Positions 7,684-18,141 of a stretch of DNA of 64,000 bases are shown one piece after another (position 1 is the stretch's first letter; each line of letters opens with the position of its first letter). The notes beneath the pieces are model-generated. The model saw only the letters and a list, made by a program, of their open reading frames with translations, searched no databases and had not been told where the DNA came from. This DNA is from CAVVSQ01 sp963848825 (GTDB lineage Bacteria > Planctomycetota > Planctomycetia > Gemmatales > Gemmataceae), in NCBI GenBank assembly GCA_963848825.1, contig CAWKFA010000001.1, positions 1 through 64,000 on the forward strand, read 5' to 3'. The translations under genes and the position numbers were made by a program.

Positions 7684-10521
7684 TGCGCCAGCAGCCGCCC
7701 GAAAAATACCTCGGCATTCGCCTGTTCTATGCCCGTTGCCGAAGGTAGAACCACCAGGAAAACTCGCAAGAGTTCGTGGCGTTTATCCTTATCTCTGGCC
7801 GCGGAGATCTTCCTTTCCAGCCATCCCAAAGGAACGTGAAGCGAACGCATGACAGCAAGGTTGAGAAGTCCATCGATCACCGTGCCGCTCGTCTCCGTTT
7901 CTACTCCCAAAACGAGCTGCTGAATCGGTCGCCGGTCAATCGCGGCAGTTAAGGCTTGAATCGCTACGAAACGCAGCGACGGGCTGTACGCCCTAGACTG
8001 GACCAACTCGGCGATTAAGGCGACGCCTTCGCGTAGCGGACAACCTTCTAACGTGGCGAGGATGTTCAAGACCACAGGTGATTCCGGTGGAAGCACCGCT
8101 AGTTGCCTCAGCAAGCGATCCCGACCGGGAGGATCGAGTGCTTTCCGCCTGGACCCGCGATGTCGCAGAGCGGCGACGGCGGATTTGACGTCGTCTGCCG
8201 ACGCTGGAATCCTACCGAGAACTACGTCGATCAGGGCATCAACAGCATCTCTTCCGCCAATAACGCCCAGACTGTCGACGAGGTGCTGGCGGAGTTCGTC
8301 ATCGGCGGCTCTGTCGCGAAGCAGGGAGACTAGCAATTGCACTGAAGGCCCATCCTGCATCGCTCCGGCATGAATTACGGCTTCCTGAAGGTCAGCTTCA
8401 GGCGTTGCACGATTTTCGAGAGCGGAGCGGACCCTCGCGCGGTCAGCGTCCGTCGCGCCGCCGCGTGCGTTGATGCCTCCATAGTCCCGCCATCGCCCGT
8501 CCAGCAATTCATCGAGACGTTCCCTGCGGGCCACTGGCTTGGGAACGGCATCGACGATGCACTGGATCGCCCAGCTATCGAGTCCGTCCGTTGTGCGCGC
8601 CCGTTTTGCTAGGTCCGTAGCGTCGAGACCTGCAAACGCTTCGACTGCCGCCTTGGTAAGGGACATGTTTTGGTTCCGGCGAATTTCCGCCCATAGCTCG
8701 TCACGCAGCGCCTGCCTCAGGCCGGTTGAGGAATCATCGGACCAACGTCCAGCGGCGGCGATCCGCGCCAACCGTAGCAGGACCTGCTGAAACCGATCCT
8801 TGCGTTCAAACCAGTCTACGCGCATTTTTTCGACAATACCCGGATGCCGGACCGGTCATGCCGGCGGCAAACTCCAGCACGACCAGCCGGCTCGTAGATG
8901 CAAAGGCACGGTCAAAAAAGACAGCGAATTTCTCCTCTGACGGCTGCGATGCATGTTCGGCCGCCCAGTATTCCTGAAAGGTAGCATGAAGAAAGGTGAA
9001 CTCATCGAACACGGGGTCAGTCCGGTTCACGTACCGGCTTCGGCAAACCGGCTCCACCGCACAGCCTTGCATGCTGCCGGCCAACTCCTCGCCGCGAAAG
9101 ATGTACCTTGGTGGATCGCATTCAAAGAGAAGAAAATGAGACAGCCTGCGCAGAGAGGTCAAATGCTGCGGCGTCAATGGGGCATGGATTCCAGGCCCTT
9201 GGTTGTATTGATCCTGCATCCACGACATCACCTGTTGATAAACTTCGGTACGGTTTCGCGGAGACACGCCCGAACCCGAGCTGCGCATAAAGGCACGCAC
9301 CATCAAGCCCAGCAAGAAAGGGTTGGCGGCCATTTCTATCAGGTCCGGTTCGTCGAGAATCCGAGCCCGGATGGTCTCCAACAAGTCGAGCCGATGCTGA
9401 GCGTTCAGCAGCTTTTGGATCAGGCCCTCTATTCCTGTCGGTGTCAGTCCGGCGATAAAGTAGTAGTCGGTGCGTTCTCCATCTCCCAGCTGCCGTGGCA
9501 GCCCTGACGGCCGTGACGTGATAAGGGTCACGAAATAGGGCTGTTCGTCAAGAATGCGTTGCCTGACCAATTCCCGCTGAGGTAGGGGGACCTCGTCCCA
9601 TCCATCGAGCAAAAGCAGGAAACGATGACTCGCGCCGGCCACCCGCCTCATCCAAAAGGCACCAGCCCGCCAATCCTCGATATTGATGTCCAGCCCTGCA
9701 AAGAAATATTCCAAAAGCGTCAAATGGGGGCGCAGTGCCAGAGCTCCCGCGAATCCGCTTAGCTTCACTCCCAGCGCACCGTCAAAGTCCCGACAGCGGC
9801 CCTGGTTGGCCGCCCAGGTCAGCCATTGGACTATCGTGGATTTGCCGCTGCCAGGTTCACCCATGACGATGCAACGCTGCATCGTTCGGCCGACCATGGC
9901 GGAAAGACTCACCACCGGGTATTCGGCGGCCAGGAGCCGCTGAGATTGTCGTTGCGGAGCGTGAAGCTCGCAGTCCCCGAGTTTCGGTGTGTCCTCGGCA
10001 CTCACGGCATAAAGTTCCACGTAGACTTTGTCGATTTCTGTCGGCGATTCACCGGGCACGATCGCAGGCATATCGCGCCAGCGGTCGTGAGTCTTTACTT
10101 GCTGGAACCATATGCCCAAGCCAAAAGCGCATTGACGCTGCGCCTCCTTGTCGCTGAACCCCCTATCATGAACATCGATCTTTGGCTCGAAACCATCGCC
10201 GGCCAGCGGCGCTCGAACGAGCGTCAAGGCCCTTTGATGCTCTTGCTCTGGAGGTGCCGGGACAGGCTGTCTCAGCAAGGCAAATGCCGGGGTACGCAAC
10301 TCAGCGGCGGTCACCGGTCTTTTTTCTGGAAAATGCCGGTTTAAGGCGTGGGCAACCGACTCAAGGTCTGTTGCCTCCAGGCGTGGCAGAACGTCTAGAC
10401 ACAGCGCCAGCAGTTCCGTGCGCTGGCGAAGCTGACTTGTCGGCGGCGTCCAGTCTGGCCAGACGCCCAGCTCACAGGCTGCCAGCAAACCGAAGGTGTG
10501 TTCGTATAAATCCATCGTCAT
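7677..10521 (-). CDS. NACHT NTPase with HEAT-like repeats (NLR-like defence protein)
   Basis: Two overlapping open frames (8806-10521 and 7677-8825) join as one protein of about 945 residues. The NACHT frame reads EFAAGMTG, and the next frame continues PVRHPGIVEKMRVDWF without a start-site gap, so I assume one indel near 8850-8865. The N-terminal about 200 residues are of unknown type. Walker A is GEPGSGKS (221-228). Walker B is LLLLDGWDE (302-310) with the acidic pair typical of NACHT. A helical region with EFTFLHATFQEYWAAEHA follows, as in NACHT-associated winged helices. The second frame is a chain of HEAT-like helices (AVDALIDVVLGR, LRFVAIQALTAAI). Bacterial NACHT proteins are known anti-phage NLR relatives. 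The gene sits as cargo inside the mobilisation module. Confidence 0.8.
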
Positions 10522-10595
10522 TCGACATCCCTGCGCCGCACAAGAACGTGATGCTCTCTGTGCAGGTTTCAGTCTCCGCTAGTGTATCCGTCAGC

Positions 10596-10616
10596 GGTCA
10601 GGGACCGGTCCTGACC
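10596..10616. promoter_or_regulatory. Palindromic operator candidate between divergent genes
   Basis: A 21-bp inverted repeat with arms GGTCAGG and CCTGACC around GACCGGT. It lies in the 290-bp region between the leftward NACHT gene (start 10521) and the rightward 10813 gene. Its placement suggests a repressor site controlling one or both genes. Confidence 0.4.
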
Positions 10617-10812
10617 TCCTTATCGGAACACCCGCAGCGAGGTGTGCTGCCTCCCGCACAAATTCATCTTGGCACTACTCTCCCGGAAAGAAGCCAATTT
10701 AAGATGCAGCCATTTTATTGCCGCCGAAACCTGAACGTGAGCCATTTCTTGATTTGCCACCGCCATCCGTTGCTGCTAGGGTTCGCGCAAACAGCGTGGC
10801 AAGCGGACAACC

Positions 10813-11241
10813 ATGAAGAGGAAGCATATCGATCCCAAGGAGGCCAGCGTTGCCGCCACATTCTTTGAACCCGTCTATCAGAGACTGCGGCAGTGGCATA
10901 ATGGTCACCTCATCAATCTAATCTGCTTTGTGAGCGAAACCAACCACACCGTCCAGCACGTGTTGGACCAATATGGCGCCAGAAAGAGCAAGGATTTCCG
11001 CGCCGGTTGTTTTGCCGAAATCTGGGAATTGCCCGACGACGAACACCTCTCGAAAATGCTCGGGGGGGACGTCGCAGAGCTGGACAAGCGAATCAGCGAT
11101 GCCTTGGGATGCCTCGGTGGACGTTATTCCGCATCAGCGGGAAACCTTTTGTGGGGAGACATCCAGCAGGACGATCAACGTCGGCATTTCACGAGCCGCT
11201 TGCTCCAAGAGACCCTGTCAAAGGGTCGCCGTGCGAGGTAA
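10813..11241 (+). CDS. Hypothetical protein, 142 aa, divergent from NACHT gene
   Basis: An intact frame for a soluble protein of 142 residues beginning MKRKHIDPKEASVAATFF. It contains INLICFVSETNHTVQHVLDQ and a charged C-terminus. No signal peptide, membrane segment or known domain was recognised. It is the only rightward gene in the first 15 kb and is divergent from the NACHT gene, with a palindrome between them. It could be a regulator or accessory of that locus, but nothing in the sequence proves it. Confidence 0.5.
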   Translation: MKRKHIDPKEASVAATFFEPVYQRLRQWHNGHLINLICFVSETNHTVQHVLDQYGARKSKDFRAGCFAEIWELPDDEHLSKMLGGDVAELDKRISDALGCLGGRYSASAGNLLWGDIQQDDQRRHFTSRLLQETLSKGRRAR

Positions 11242-11599
11242 CATTTGTTCGTGTGCAACCAAGGCAGCGTTTCCTTGACCAAATCGCGGCCCAACATTTC
11301 TTGATTCTACTCCGAGCTTCGCATTGCGAATGCCCCATAGCTCTTCCTCAAGAACCTGGCCGGCCAGTTGCATAGGCCTGGCCTTTCGGCCAAACGCTTC
11401 GTCCGCTAGCAAGGCGAGGCGTTTTGCCCTACGAGCCCTCATGGCAAACTTGGGGTGACGAATGCCTCCTGTGTTTCGCGATGATGGACGCTCAATTAGC
11501 TTTCTGGATAGACCAGCCCACACGTAGCTGCTGGTCCGAGATAACAGACGAGGCGTCCCTGTCCGGAAAGGTTGTCTGCCGGCTGTTCCATTGCTCAGC
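11242..11599. other. Stretch without a supported gene
   Basis: About 360 bp between convergent genes. A leftward open frame covers most of it but is Arg-rich, lacks recognisable features and ends inside the 10813 gene, so it is not called. Confidence 0.4.
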
Positions 11600-12114
11600 T
11601 TATTCCAAGAACCTTGGAGCATTATTGCTGAGCCAGGTCTTCAGCTCACTATGCGACTCGAAGCCTACAATCTTGATGCTGTCGATGGTCGGGCCCGTTT
11701 CGCCGACGTTCTTGATTTCTTCTTCGGTCATCTCGCGAATCCACAGCACCCGATGCCGTTGAATGCCCCCGGAAGTCAGATTCGCGCCGCCGTCAATGAG
11801 GGGCAGGTCGAGATTGCTGCCCCGAATCAGCACGAGGTAAACCAAGTCCCCTGAGAATTTCAGCAGCAGCCCTTCGGAAGGGTTGTATTGCCAGGGGCCG
11901 AGCCAAGCTGTAAGGGAACCACTGTGCTGTTGCCGTCCCGGAAGCGCAATTCCACCGCGCTGGCGTGGTCGCGGATGCCGCGTAGATAGCCGAACGCGCC
12001 GCAGGAAGCCCACCAGTTCTTCGGCCTCCACTTCGATGTTTCGAGGCGGCGTGCCGTTCGGCTCGGGTGGAGCATGGAGCGCAATCGGTCTTGATAGGTC
12101 GGCTTATCGGTCAT
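11600..12114 (-). CDS. Hypothetical protein downstream of relaxase, frameshifted
   Basis: About 171 residues after repairing two or three indels between 11900 and 12070. It starts MTDKPTYQDRLRSML at the ATG at 12112-12114, 27 bp after the relaxase stop. The middle reads FGYLRGIRDHASAVELRFRD and the intact C-terminal half contains FSGDLVYLVLIRGSNLDLP. It looks like a small soluble beta-rich protein; no family recognised. Co-transcription with the relaxase is likely from spacing. Confidence 0.6.
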
Positions 12115-12141
12115 GGTCCAGCCCTCTTTCCGTGGCATCTT

Positions 12142-14814
12142 TTAGTTTGGCGGGTTGGATCGCATGGTTTTGCAGAGCCATCGCGCCCAGCCAGGCATGC
12201 GCGCGGGCCAGCCGCTGCGGCTATGCGCTTGCGCGAGGCCGGCATTCGCTTCGCTGATTCGGCCAGTTGCGTTGCCGACAGCGGATCGTCGGCCCGGCTG
12301 ATTGCCTTCAGCAGTTCTTTGCCGGTCATCCGTGAATACCACCGCCTGTTCCTTGCCGCGCGTCAGTGCGACATAGCCGTCCGCTGGTACGGTCGCCGGC
12401 AACGATTCGCTGGACACGCCGACAAAGACCTTATCGACCGTAACACCCTGGCTGGCGTGGCTGGTAACACATACCCATGCGTCAAATGTCCGAAATCCCG
12501 GTCGATGACCCAGCCGTGATTGACGATGATGTCGCCACGCTTGGTGAATCCCTCGACGGTCAGGAGCGAGCCGTTGCTGAGGCGGTGCTTGCCGTCCTTG
12601 GTCTTGCCGCCGGCCGTGACCCGGATGCGGTCGCCAACGGCCAAGGCGAGCTGCTGCCGGCCGGTATACCTCGAACCGCTTGGCCAAGTCGGTCGGCACC
12701 TTGACCCCTTGCCGACGATCAGGCGCGTTCCCTTTTGTATAGCCCGGCGCATTTTGGTGGAACTGAAGCAGGTCGCCCGGATCGTATTCGGTGGCGTCGG
12801 CTTTCTGCGCGTCGGTCAGATGAGCGCGGGACCCACGCCTTCACTATGCGTTCTTCTCCCAGCTTGCCTTGTTCTTTGAGCCCGGCGCGGATGGCGGCCG
12901 TGATCCGGTCGCCTTCGGCGTGCGTCGGCGAAACAACGAGAGCGGATTTCGTTGCCCGCCGCGTTTCTTTTCGGAGACGGCCGCCAGATAGGCAGCGGCC
13001 AGTCTGCCGGTAGCGCTCGCTGTCGGGAACCTGCTTGATCCACCCGAGCTTATCCAATTCCTGGAACGCTTCTGCCGGTCTTGCCTTCGCTCAGGGCTTG
13101 GGCGGCCTTCTTGTAGTCACCCTGTTGGCGAAGGATTTCCGTCACTTCCGCCACGTGTAGGCCGGCCTTCTCCTCCAGGAGCTTGAGCGGCTCGCCGGCG
13201 GTGACACTTCGGTGCTGACGCCGGTCGCCGACAAGCAGCACCCGCGCATTCAAACGCTCGGCCGCATCGAACAGTTGGACCATGTCGCGCGTGCCCAGCT
13301 GGCTGGCCTCATCGACCAGGATGACGCCGTCGCGTGCGCGTTCCTGCATCTCCTCATCCTTCAGGAACCTGGCCACGGTGTCGGCGTTGGCAAAGCCCGC
13401 TTCCTGACGCAGCACTTCCCGGCTCGCCTTCACCGATTGGGCGAGCGCGACCACCGGCCGCCCGGCCTCGGCCAACGCTTCGCCGATTTCCTGTTCGAGC
13501 GTGGTTTTCCCGGTGCCGGCAACGCCACGGATGACCATTACGCGGTCGCGCGAGCCCAGCACGTGGCGAACCGCCGCCTTTTGACCCTCAGTGAACCATT
13601 CTCGCGAACACGGCTCTTTCGGCGTCCGCTAGTGGCCGGCAACGTCCACGTCCATTGCGTGCGAATTCAATAAGGCGAGATTCCAGGCCACCATTTCTTT
13701 CGTCGTCGCCATCTGGCGGCCGTCGATTTCGCTGCGGATCAGGGGCCGCTTGCTCACTCTCGGGTTGTACTCCCTCGACCGTGACCGCGCCCAGGCCGCG
13801 TTTCAGGGCTTCGGTGACCAGCTTGCGTTCGGGCACCACCGCCTCGCGCACGAAGCTGTGCTCGATGGCGTGATCCACCGCTGGCTGCTCACCGTCCGTT
13901 CGGTCTGCCGGCCGCCCGCTCGCGGCGATGAACCGCTGCCAGCTGATTCGCGCTCCTGCAGCGGTCAAGCGGCTGTCCCATTCCTTTCGCAGCTTGCTCC
14001 CAGCTGAGGGGCTTGCCTTTCTTTTCGCGAGTCTCGGCTCCGAGTTCCGCTTTGCGGTCGGGGTCAAGGATGCCTCGTTCCGCCGCCACCTTCTCGATCA
14101 TGGCAGTCCGCCGCGAAAAGCGTTTCAGCACGTCCGCCGGTATGCCCGCGATCTCGAAATCGTCTCGCTTCCGCTCGACCCCGAAGCCCAGCTCTTGAAG
14201 CTTGTTCGCCAGCCGCACCCGAAATGCCGCCTGGAAATACGGCGCATCGCGTTTAAGCTCGCGAAATTGGCCGGCTTTCCAGCGGGCTTCTTCAGTGGTC
14301 CCACGTCGTATTGAAGGCGAACACATGGGCATGCAGCTGTGGATCAGGCACACCGTCTACCGGCCCGAGAGGTCGTGTGAATGAATTCCGCCCAGACCAT
14401 GTTGCCGGTCGTGCGGTCGGTGTCCATGGCCTTTCCTGCGCACGCGGGTTTTCATCTCCGCTTCCATCTCGCGCATCGTTTCATTGACTGCCTCCCGGAA
14501 CGCCTCCAGGATGTCGCGATCGCCGCTCATGGCGTAAAGCAGCGACACGGACTTCGGCACCGAGAACGTGAAATCATATCCCACGGTCCGCTCGCTGCGC
14601 GTTCGAACCGTCAGCGGCTTTCCGGTTTCCGGGTGGCAAGATTGTCGCACAGCCGGTCAAAGGAGAGCTTGTCTACCGTTCCTTCCAGGCCCAGCCGCTT
14701 GGCGCCCTTACCGCCCCAGCAGCCCACAATCTCCTGCCCTTCGCTGTAATAGTCGGCCGTCGTGTAGTACGACTTGGCGGCCTTGGCACTTTCCTGTTGC
14801 GTGATACGGATCAT
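12142..14814 (-). CDS. MobF-family relaxase/helicase (TrwC/TraI-like), frameshifted
   Basis: A conjugative relaxase of about 880 residues, split by many indels. The N-terminus has the MobF tyrosine clusters (Y16-Y17 and Y22-Y23 in SYYTTADYY), then TVGYDFTFSVPKSVSLLYA. The metal-binding histidines are in PDPQLHAHVFAFN (about 14310-14345). The C-terminal half is a RecD-like helicase: Walker A VAGTGKTT (near 13520), VILVDEASQLGTRDM (Walker B), LLVGDRRQH, and a final SQGVTVDKVFVG / YVALTRGKEQ motif. The enzyme nicks oriT, stays bound to the strand and unwinds the plasmid. It is shorter than TrwC. The upstream non-coding region 14815-15336 should contain oriT. Confidence 0.85.
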
Positions 14815-15336
14815 GCCTTATTTTAGGCTAGCACAGATTCGTTAACGAAATCTTAACCATACTCTGCTCTCCCGCAGCCAGCCTAGGTTTGCGAGGGTTG
14901 CGGCATGTCGAAATGTCACACCTATGCCACCGAAATGCCACCCATCCGTTAGCACTTGCTCTGGCAGGGACCGACAATGCTCCAAACACATCGTCCTGTT
15001 CGCCGAAAGGACATTTGGTTTGCTGAAACGCCATTTTTCTTGGATTTGCTGGTGGATAGATGGCATCGGGCACATTTTTTGATGCGTGTTCCGCAGTGCG
15101 AAACAGCCATGATGCCATCCGAGTCACCCGCGAGGTGTGTCTGTCCGGCAGGCAAAGCCCATGTCGGTCCAAGCCGGACTTATTCAGACCTCAAAAAACT
15201 CGCAAAATGGCCGTCAGAGCCATTTTCCAGGATACTTTGATTTAGGCCGTGCTATACTGAAATTGTAGTATTGATTGCGTACCTGCCGCCGAAAGAATGC
15301 AAAGCCGGCGGCGAGGCAGCGGAAAGGGACTTCATT
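14815..15336. other. Divergent intergenic region, probable oriT and promoters
   Basis: About 520 bp between the leftward relaxase and the rightward AlpA-like gene. It holds short repeats such as ACCTATGCCACCGAAATGCC and the inverted repeat at 15204-15226. By family precedent MobF origins of transfer lie next to the relaxase start; no nic site can be identified by eye. Confidence 0.4.
15204..15226. repeat. Inverted repeat motif, copy 1
   Basis: AAAATGGC and GCCATTTT arms are separated by CGTCAGA and followed by CC. A near-copy occurs at 20766-20788. Both copies lie about 110-130 bp upstream of a small AlpA-like gene, which suggests a shared operator or recombination-accessory site. Confidence 0.6.
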
Positions 15337-15541
15337 ATGTATGACATTCCAGCAACTGGCTTCCTCCGATTGCGGCAAGTCTTAAGCGTTATTCCGTTAG
15401 GCAAAACGTGCTGGTGGGAGGGCGTCAAGTCGGGGCGGTTTCCAAGGCCGGTCAAGCTATCGCCACGTTGTACGGCGTGGCGAGCCGAGGACATTCATCA
15501 GTCTGATCAAAAGCTTTTCTGAGCCGCGAGCGAATGCATAA
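15337..15541 (+). CDS. AlpA-family DNA-binding regulator, one frameshift
   Basis: About 67 residues. It starts MYDIPATGFLRLRQVLSVIP, with the AlpA pattern of a short winged helix-turn-helix (GKTCWWEGVKSGRFPRPVKL, then TAWRAEDI). One indel near 15510 is needed to read the expected end IHQLIKSFSEPRANA. AlpA-type proteins activate integrase/excision genes or act as excisionases. The gene lies directly upstream of the CBASS operon and downstream of the conserved inverted repeat. Confidence 0.7.
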
Positions 15542-15861
15542 GCAAGAAGCCAAGTGTTGCTAGCTCGGATGCCAAGCTGGCAGTGAACTGAGATTTACAC
15601 TGCCAAAAGTGCCAACAAGTTCACCACTGTTCATTTGTGCGTATTAACATACTGGTGCATTAATATTTGCAACATTATTGCAAATAATGACTTGTGATCA
15701 ATTGGCAGAACATTAATGCCTGTGGTGTGCGGTATGCTATGTGCGTGGAAGATAGTGGAACCGCTGTGCTTGGGCGTTCTAGTTCACGGCGTCCACCAAG
15801 AAAGCGGCAATGGGTGCCGCCGACGATTCCGCCGAGTGTCATCACGGCGAGGGAGACTGGT
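15542..15861. promoter_or_regulatory. CBASS upstream region with hairpins
   Basis: About 320 bp, AT-rich in its middle. It contains TGGCAGTG/CACTGCCA (15578-15605) and CATTATT-gca-AATAATG (15673-15689). These dyads are probable promoter or operator elements for the CBASS operon, or a terminator for the AlpA gene; no RNA gene was seen. Confidence 0.4.
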
Positions 15862-16833
15862 TTGTTGGATAATCTGCGGAAACCGGTCCCGAAGCGTACC
15901 CTCACGGACGCATACCATAAGGACCGGCTGTTCCGCGTCCTGAGTCTAATGGCGGTGGTGCGAAAGGTTTCTATACGCTCGGCATCCTAAAGGAGGTCGA
16001 GGGACTCCTTAAGTGCCCGCTCTACCGGTGTTTCGACTTGATTTTTGGGACTAGCACTGGGTCGATCATTGCTTCCCTGCTCGCCCTGGGGTTTGAGGTC
16101 GATGAAGTCCACCACCTGTACCGCCAGTACGTGCCAACCGTTATGAAGCCCCGAAAGCCCGCTGAGAAGTCGGCAACGCTGGCTCGGCTGGCGGACGACG
16201 TGTTCGGTGCTGCCACATTCGAGGACGTAAAGACCGGAATCGGCGTGGTGGTCACCAAGTGGGCCATCGAAAAGCCGATGATCTTCAAGGGGCACATTGA
16301 ACAGGCCCACGGCCGAAAGGGGACATTTGTGCCCGGCTTTGGTGCGACGGTCGGAGATGGCGGTTCAGGCGTCCTGCTCAGCGTACCCCTTTTTCGAACG
16401 TCAAACCCTTAAGCTTTCCAGCGGAGAAAGCGTCGAACTGGCCGATGGCGGCTACTGCGCAAATAACCCGTCCCTCTATGCAATTGCAGACGCGGTGGCG
16501 GCGCTGAACAAACGCCACGAAGACATCCGCCTTGTGAGCGTTGGCGTGGGAGTATACCCGGAGCCAAAACTGTCGTGGAAAATTTGGCTTGCGAAGAGGT
16601 ACCTCACCAGCGTTCAACTCTTGCAGAAAACGATGGAAATCAATAGCCAGTCGATGGAGCAGCTGCGATACGTGCTCTTCAAGGAGATCAAGACAGTCAG
16701 GATCAGCGACACGTTCAGCCAGCCAGAGATGGCGACTGACTTCATGGAGCACGACCTTAAAAAACTCGACATCCTCTGGCAGCGCGGTCGGGAGTCCTTC
16801 GCATCCCAAGAGGGGCTTTACGAGAATATCTGA
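15862..16833 (+). CDS. capV: CBASS effector CapV, patatin-like phospholipase, frameshifted
   Basis: About 324 residues with two compensating indels (one base missing near 15950, one extra near 16365). After RLFRVLSL comes the glycine-rich oxyanion motif GGGAKGFYTLG. The nucleophile elbow is GTSTG and the catalytic Asp is in ELADGGYCANNP. A long helical C-terminus ends FASQEGLYENI. Patatin CapV proteins are activated by the cyclic dinucleotide made by the CD-NTase and degrade membrane phospholipid, killing infected cells. The start is uncertain: TTG at 15862 is chosen for the GAGGGAG site just upstream, although an in-frame extension is open to 15694. First gene of the CBASS operon. Confidence 0.85.
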
Positions 16834-17058
16834 TTTCCACGGCGGAGGCGGCTCAGTAAGGCACCTCCTAACAGACCGCCACTACACCTAAAGAGAGATC
16901 GATGGCTTAGCCCCCGACATTGCCATTCATCGCGAGTTACATGACCGAAGCCGCATTGGAGTCAACTCGCTTTGGAACGCGGCGCTTAATCGACTTGTTG
17001 TGACCGTGACCAACGCGCCGGTGATCGCCGGCGCCAACACCGTTTCCGGAGGTACCAG

Positions 17059-18141
17059 ATGCACAACTGCGCCGATGACGTCCTGGCGTACCACAACGAC
17101 AAGGTCACGCTCGGGAACGACGAAGCGCAACGAGAATGCGCAATCGCCGCGACGCGAACCGCGACCGGCTCAAGGACGGCCTGAAAAAGGCGGAGAAGCC
17201 GGCACCGACGGATTTCATTGAGCAGGGCTCGTACGCCATGCGGACGATGACCCAGCACCCAGAGAAGGACTACGACATCGACGACGGGGTCTATTTCCGC
17301 AAGGAGACCTGGTCGGCCCTGCGCGGCGGCGAAATGACGGCCCTGGAGGCCCGGCAGATGGTACGAGACGCAGTGGACGACGACAGCTTCAACACGCCCC
17401 CCGAGGTGAAGAAGAATTGTGTCCGCGTCCAGTACAACGCCGGGTACCACGTCGACCTTCCCGTGTACCGCTGGGTGGTCACGATGGACCTCTTGGGTCG
17501 GGAGGTGTCGCGCCACGCCGAGCTGGCCAGCAGCGAGTGGAAGCGGTCGGACGCGCGTGACGTAACCGATTGGTTCGACAAGCGAAACCAAGAGCTAAGC
17601 CCGCGACACGGACAATGGGCGGCAGATGCGCCGAATCGTCCGCCTCATCAAGAGGTTTGCCCGAAGCAGGGAGAGTTGGAAGCGGTCGATCCTCAGCGGG
17701 TTCGGCATCACCATTCTGGTCACCGAGTGCTACCGCAAGAACGCCGACCGCGAGGACGAGGCACTTTACGACACGATGAAGGCGATGCGCGACCGGCTGA
17801 ACTGGAATCTGGTGGTCAAGCACCCTGTCACGCCCGATCACACAATCACCAACGGGAACGATGACCCGAAGGCGAAGTTCCTCCGCGACAAGCTGACTGA
17901 TGCACTGAATTGGCTCGAACCCACCCGCAAGGACGGACTGCATTCGCAAGGAGGCCCTCAAGTGCTGGGACAAGGTATTCAGCACGGACTTCTTCAGCGA
18001 CCGGTGCCAGGACGACGATGGCGACAATGATGGTGATGGCGGGGCAAAGGGCGGCGGCCCAGGGGTCCTGATTGGCGGCCTGTTCAGCCAGGCGGCTCGC
18101 CGCCGCCTGTGCGTAAGGAGGGCGGCGGCCGGTATGCCTGA
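17059..18141 (+). CDS. CBASS CD-NTase (cGAS/DncV-like nucleotidyltransferase), frameshifted
   Basis: About 355 residues after repair of indels near 17135, 17605, 17935 and 18105. The active site is seen as QGSYAMRT followed by YDIDDGVYF, i.e. the GS motif and the D-X-D metal ligands of nucleotidyltransferases. ARQMVRDAVDD, CVRVQYNAGYHVDLPVYR, SILSGFGITILV and KHPVTPDHTIT also match the CD-NTase fold. The C-terminus is Gly/Asp-rich and ends in VRKEGGGRYA, a tail suited to conjugation by Cap2. It senses infection and makes a cyclic oligonucleotide for CapV. The exact clade and product cannot be told by eye. It overlaps Cap2 by ATGCCTGA. Confidence 0.85.

Noticed and set aside
15862..16833. Programmed frameshifting in capV
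   Set aside because: The two shifts compensate each other and lie at no slippery sequence; single-base errors elsewhere in the window explain them better.
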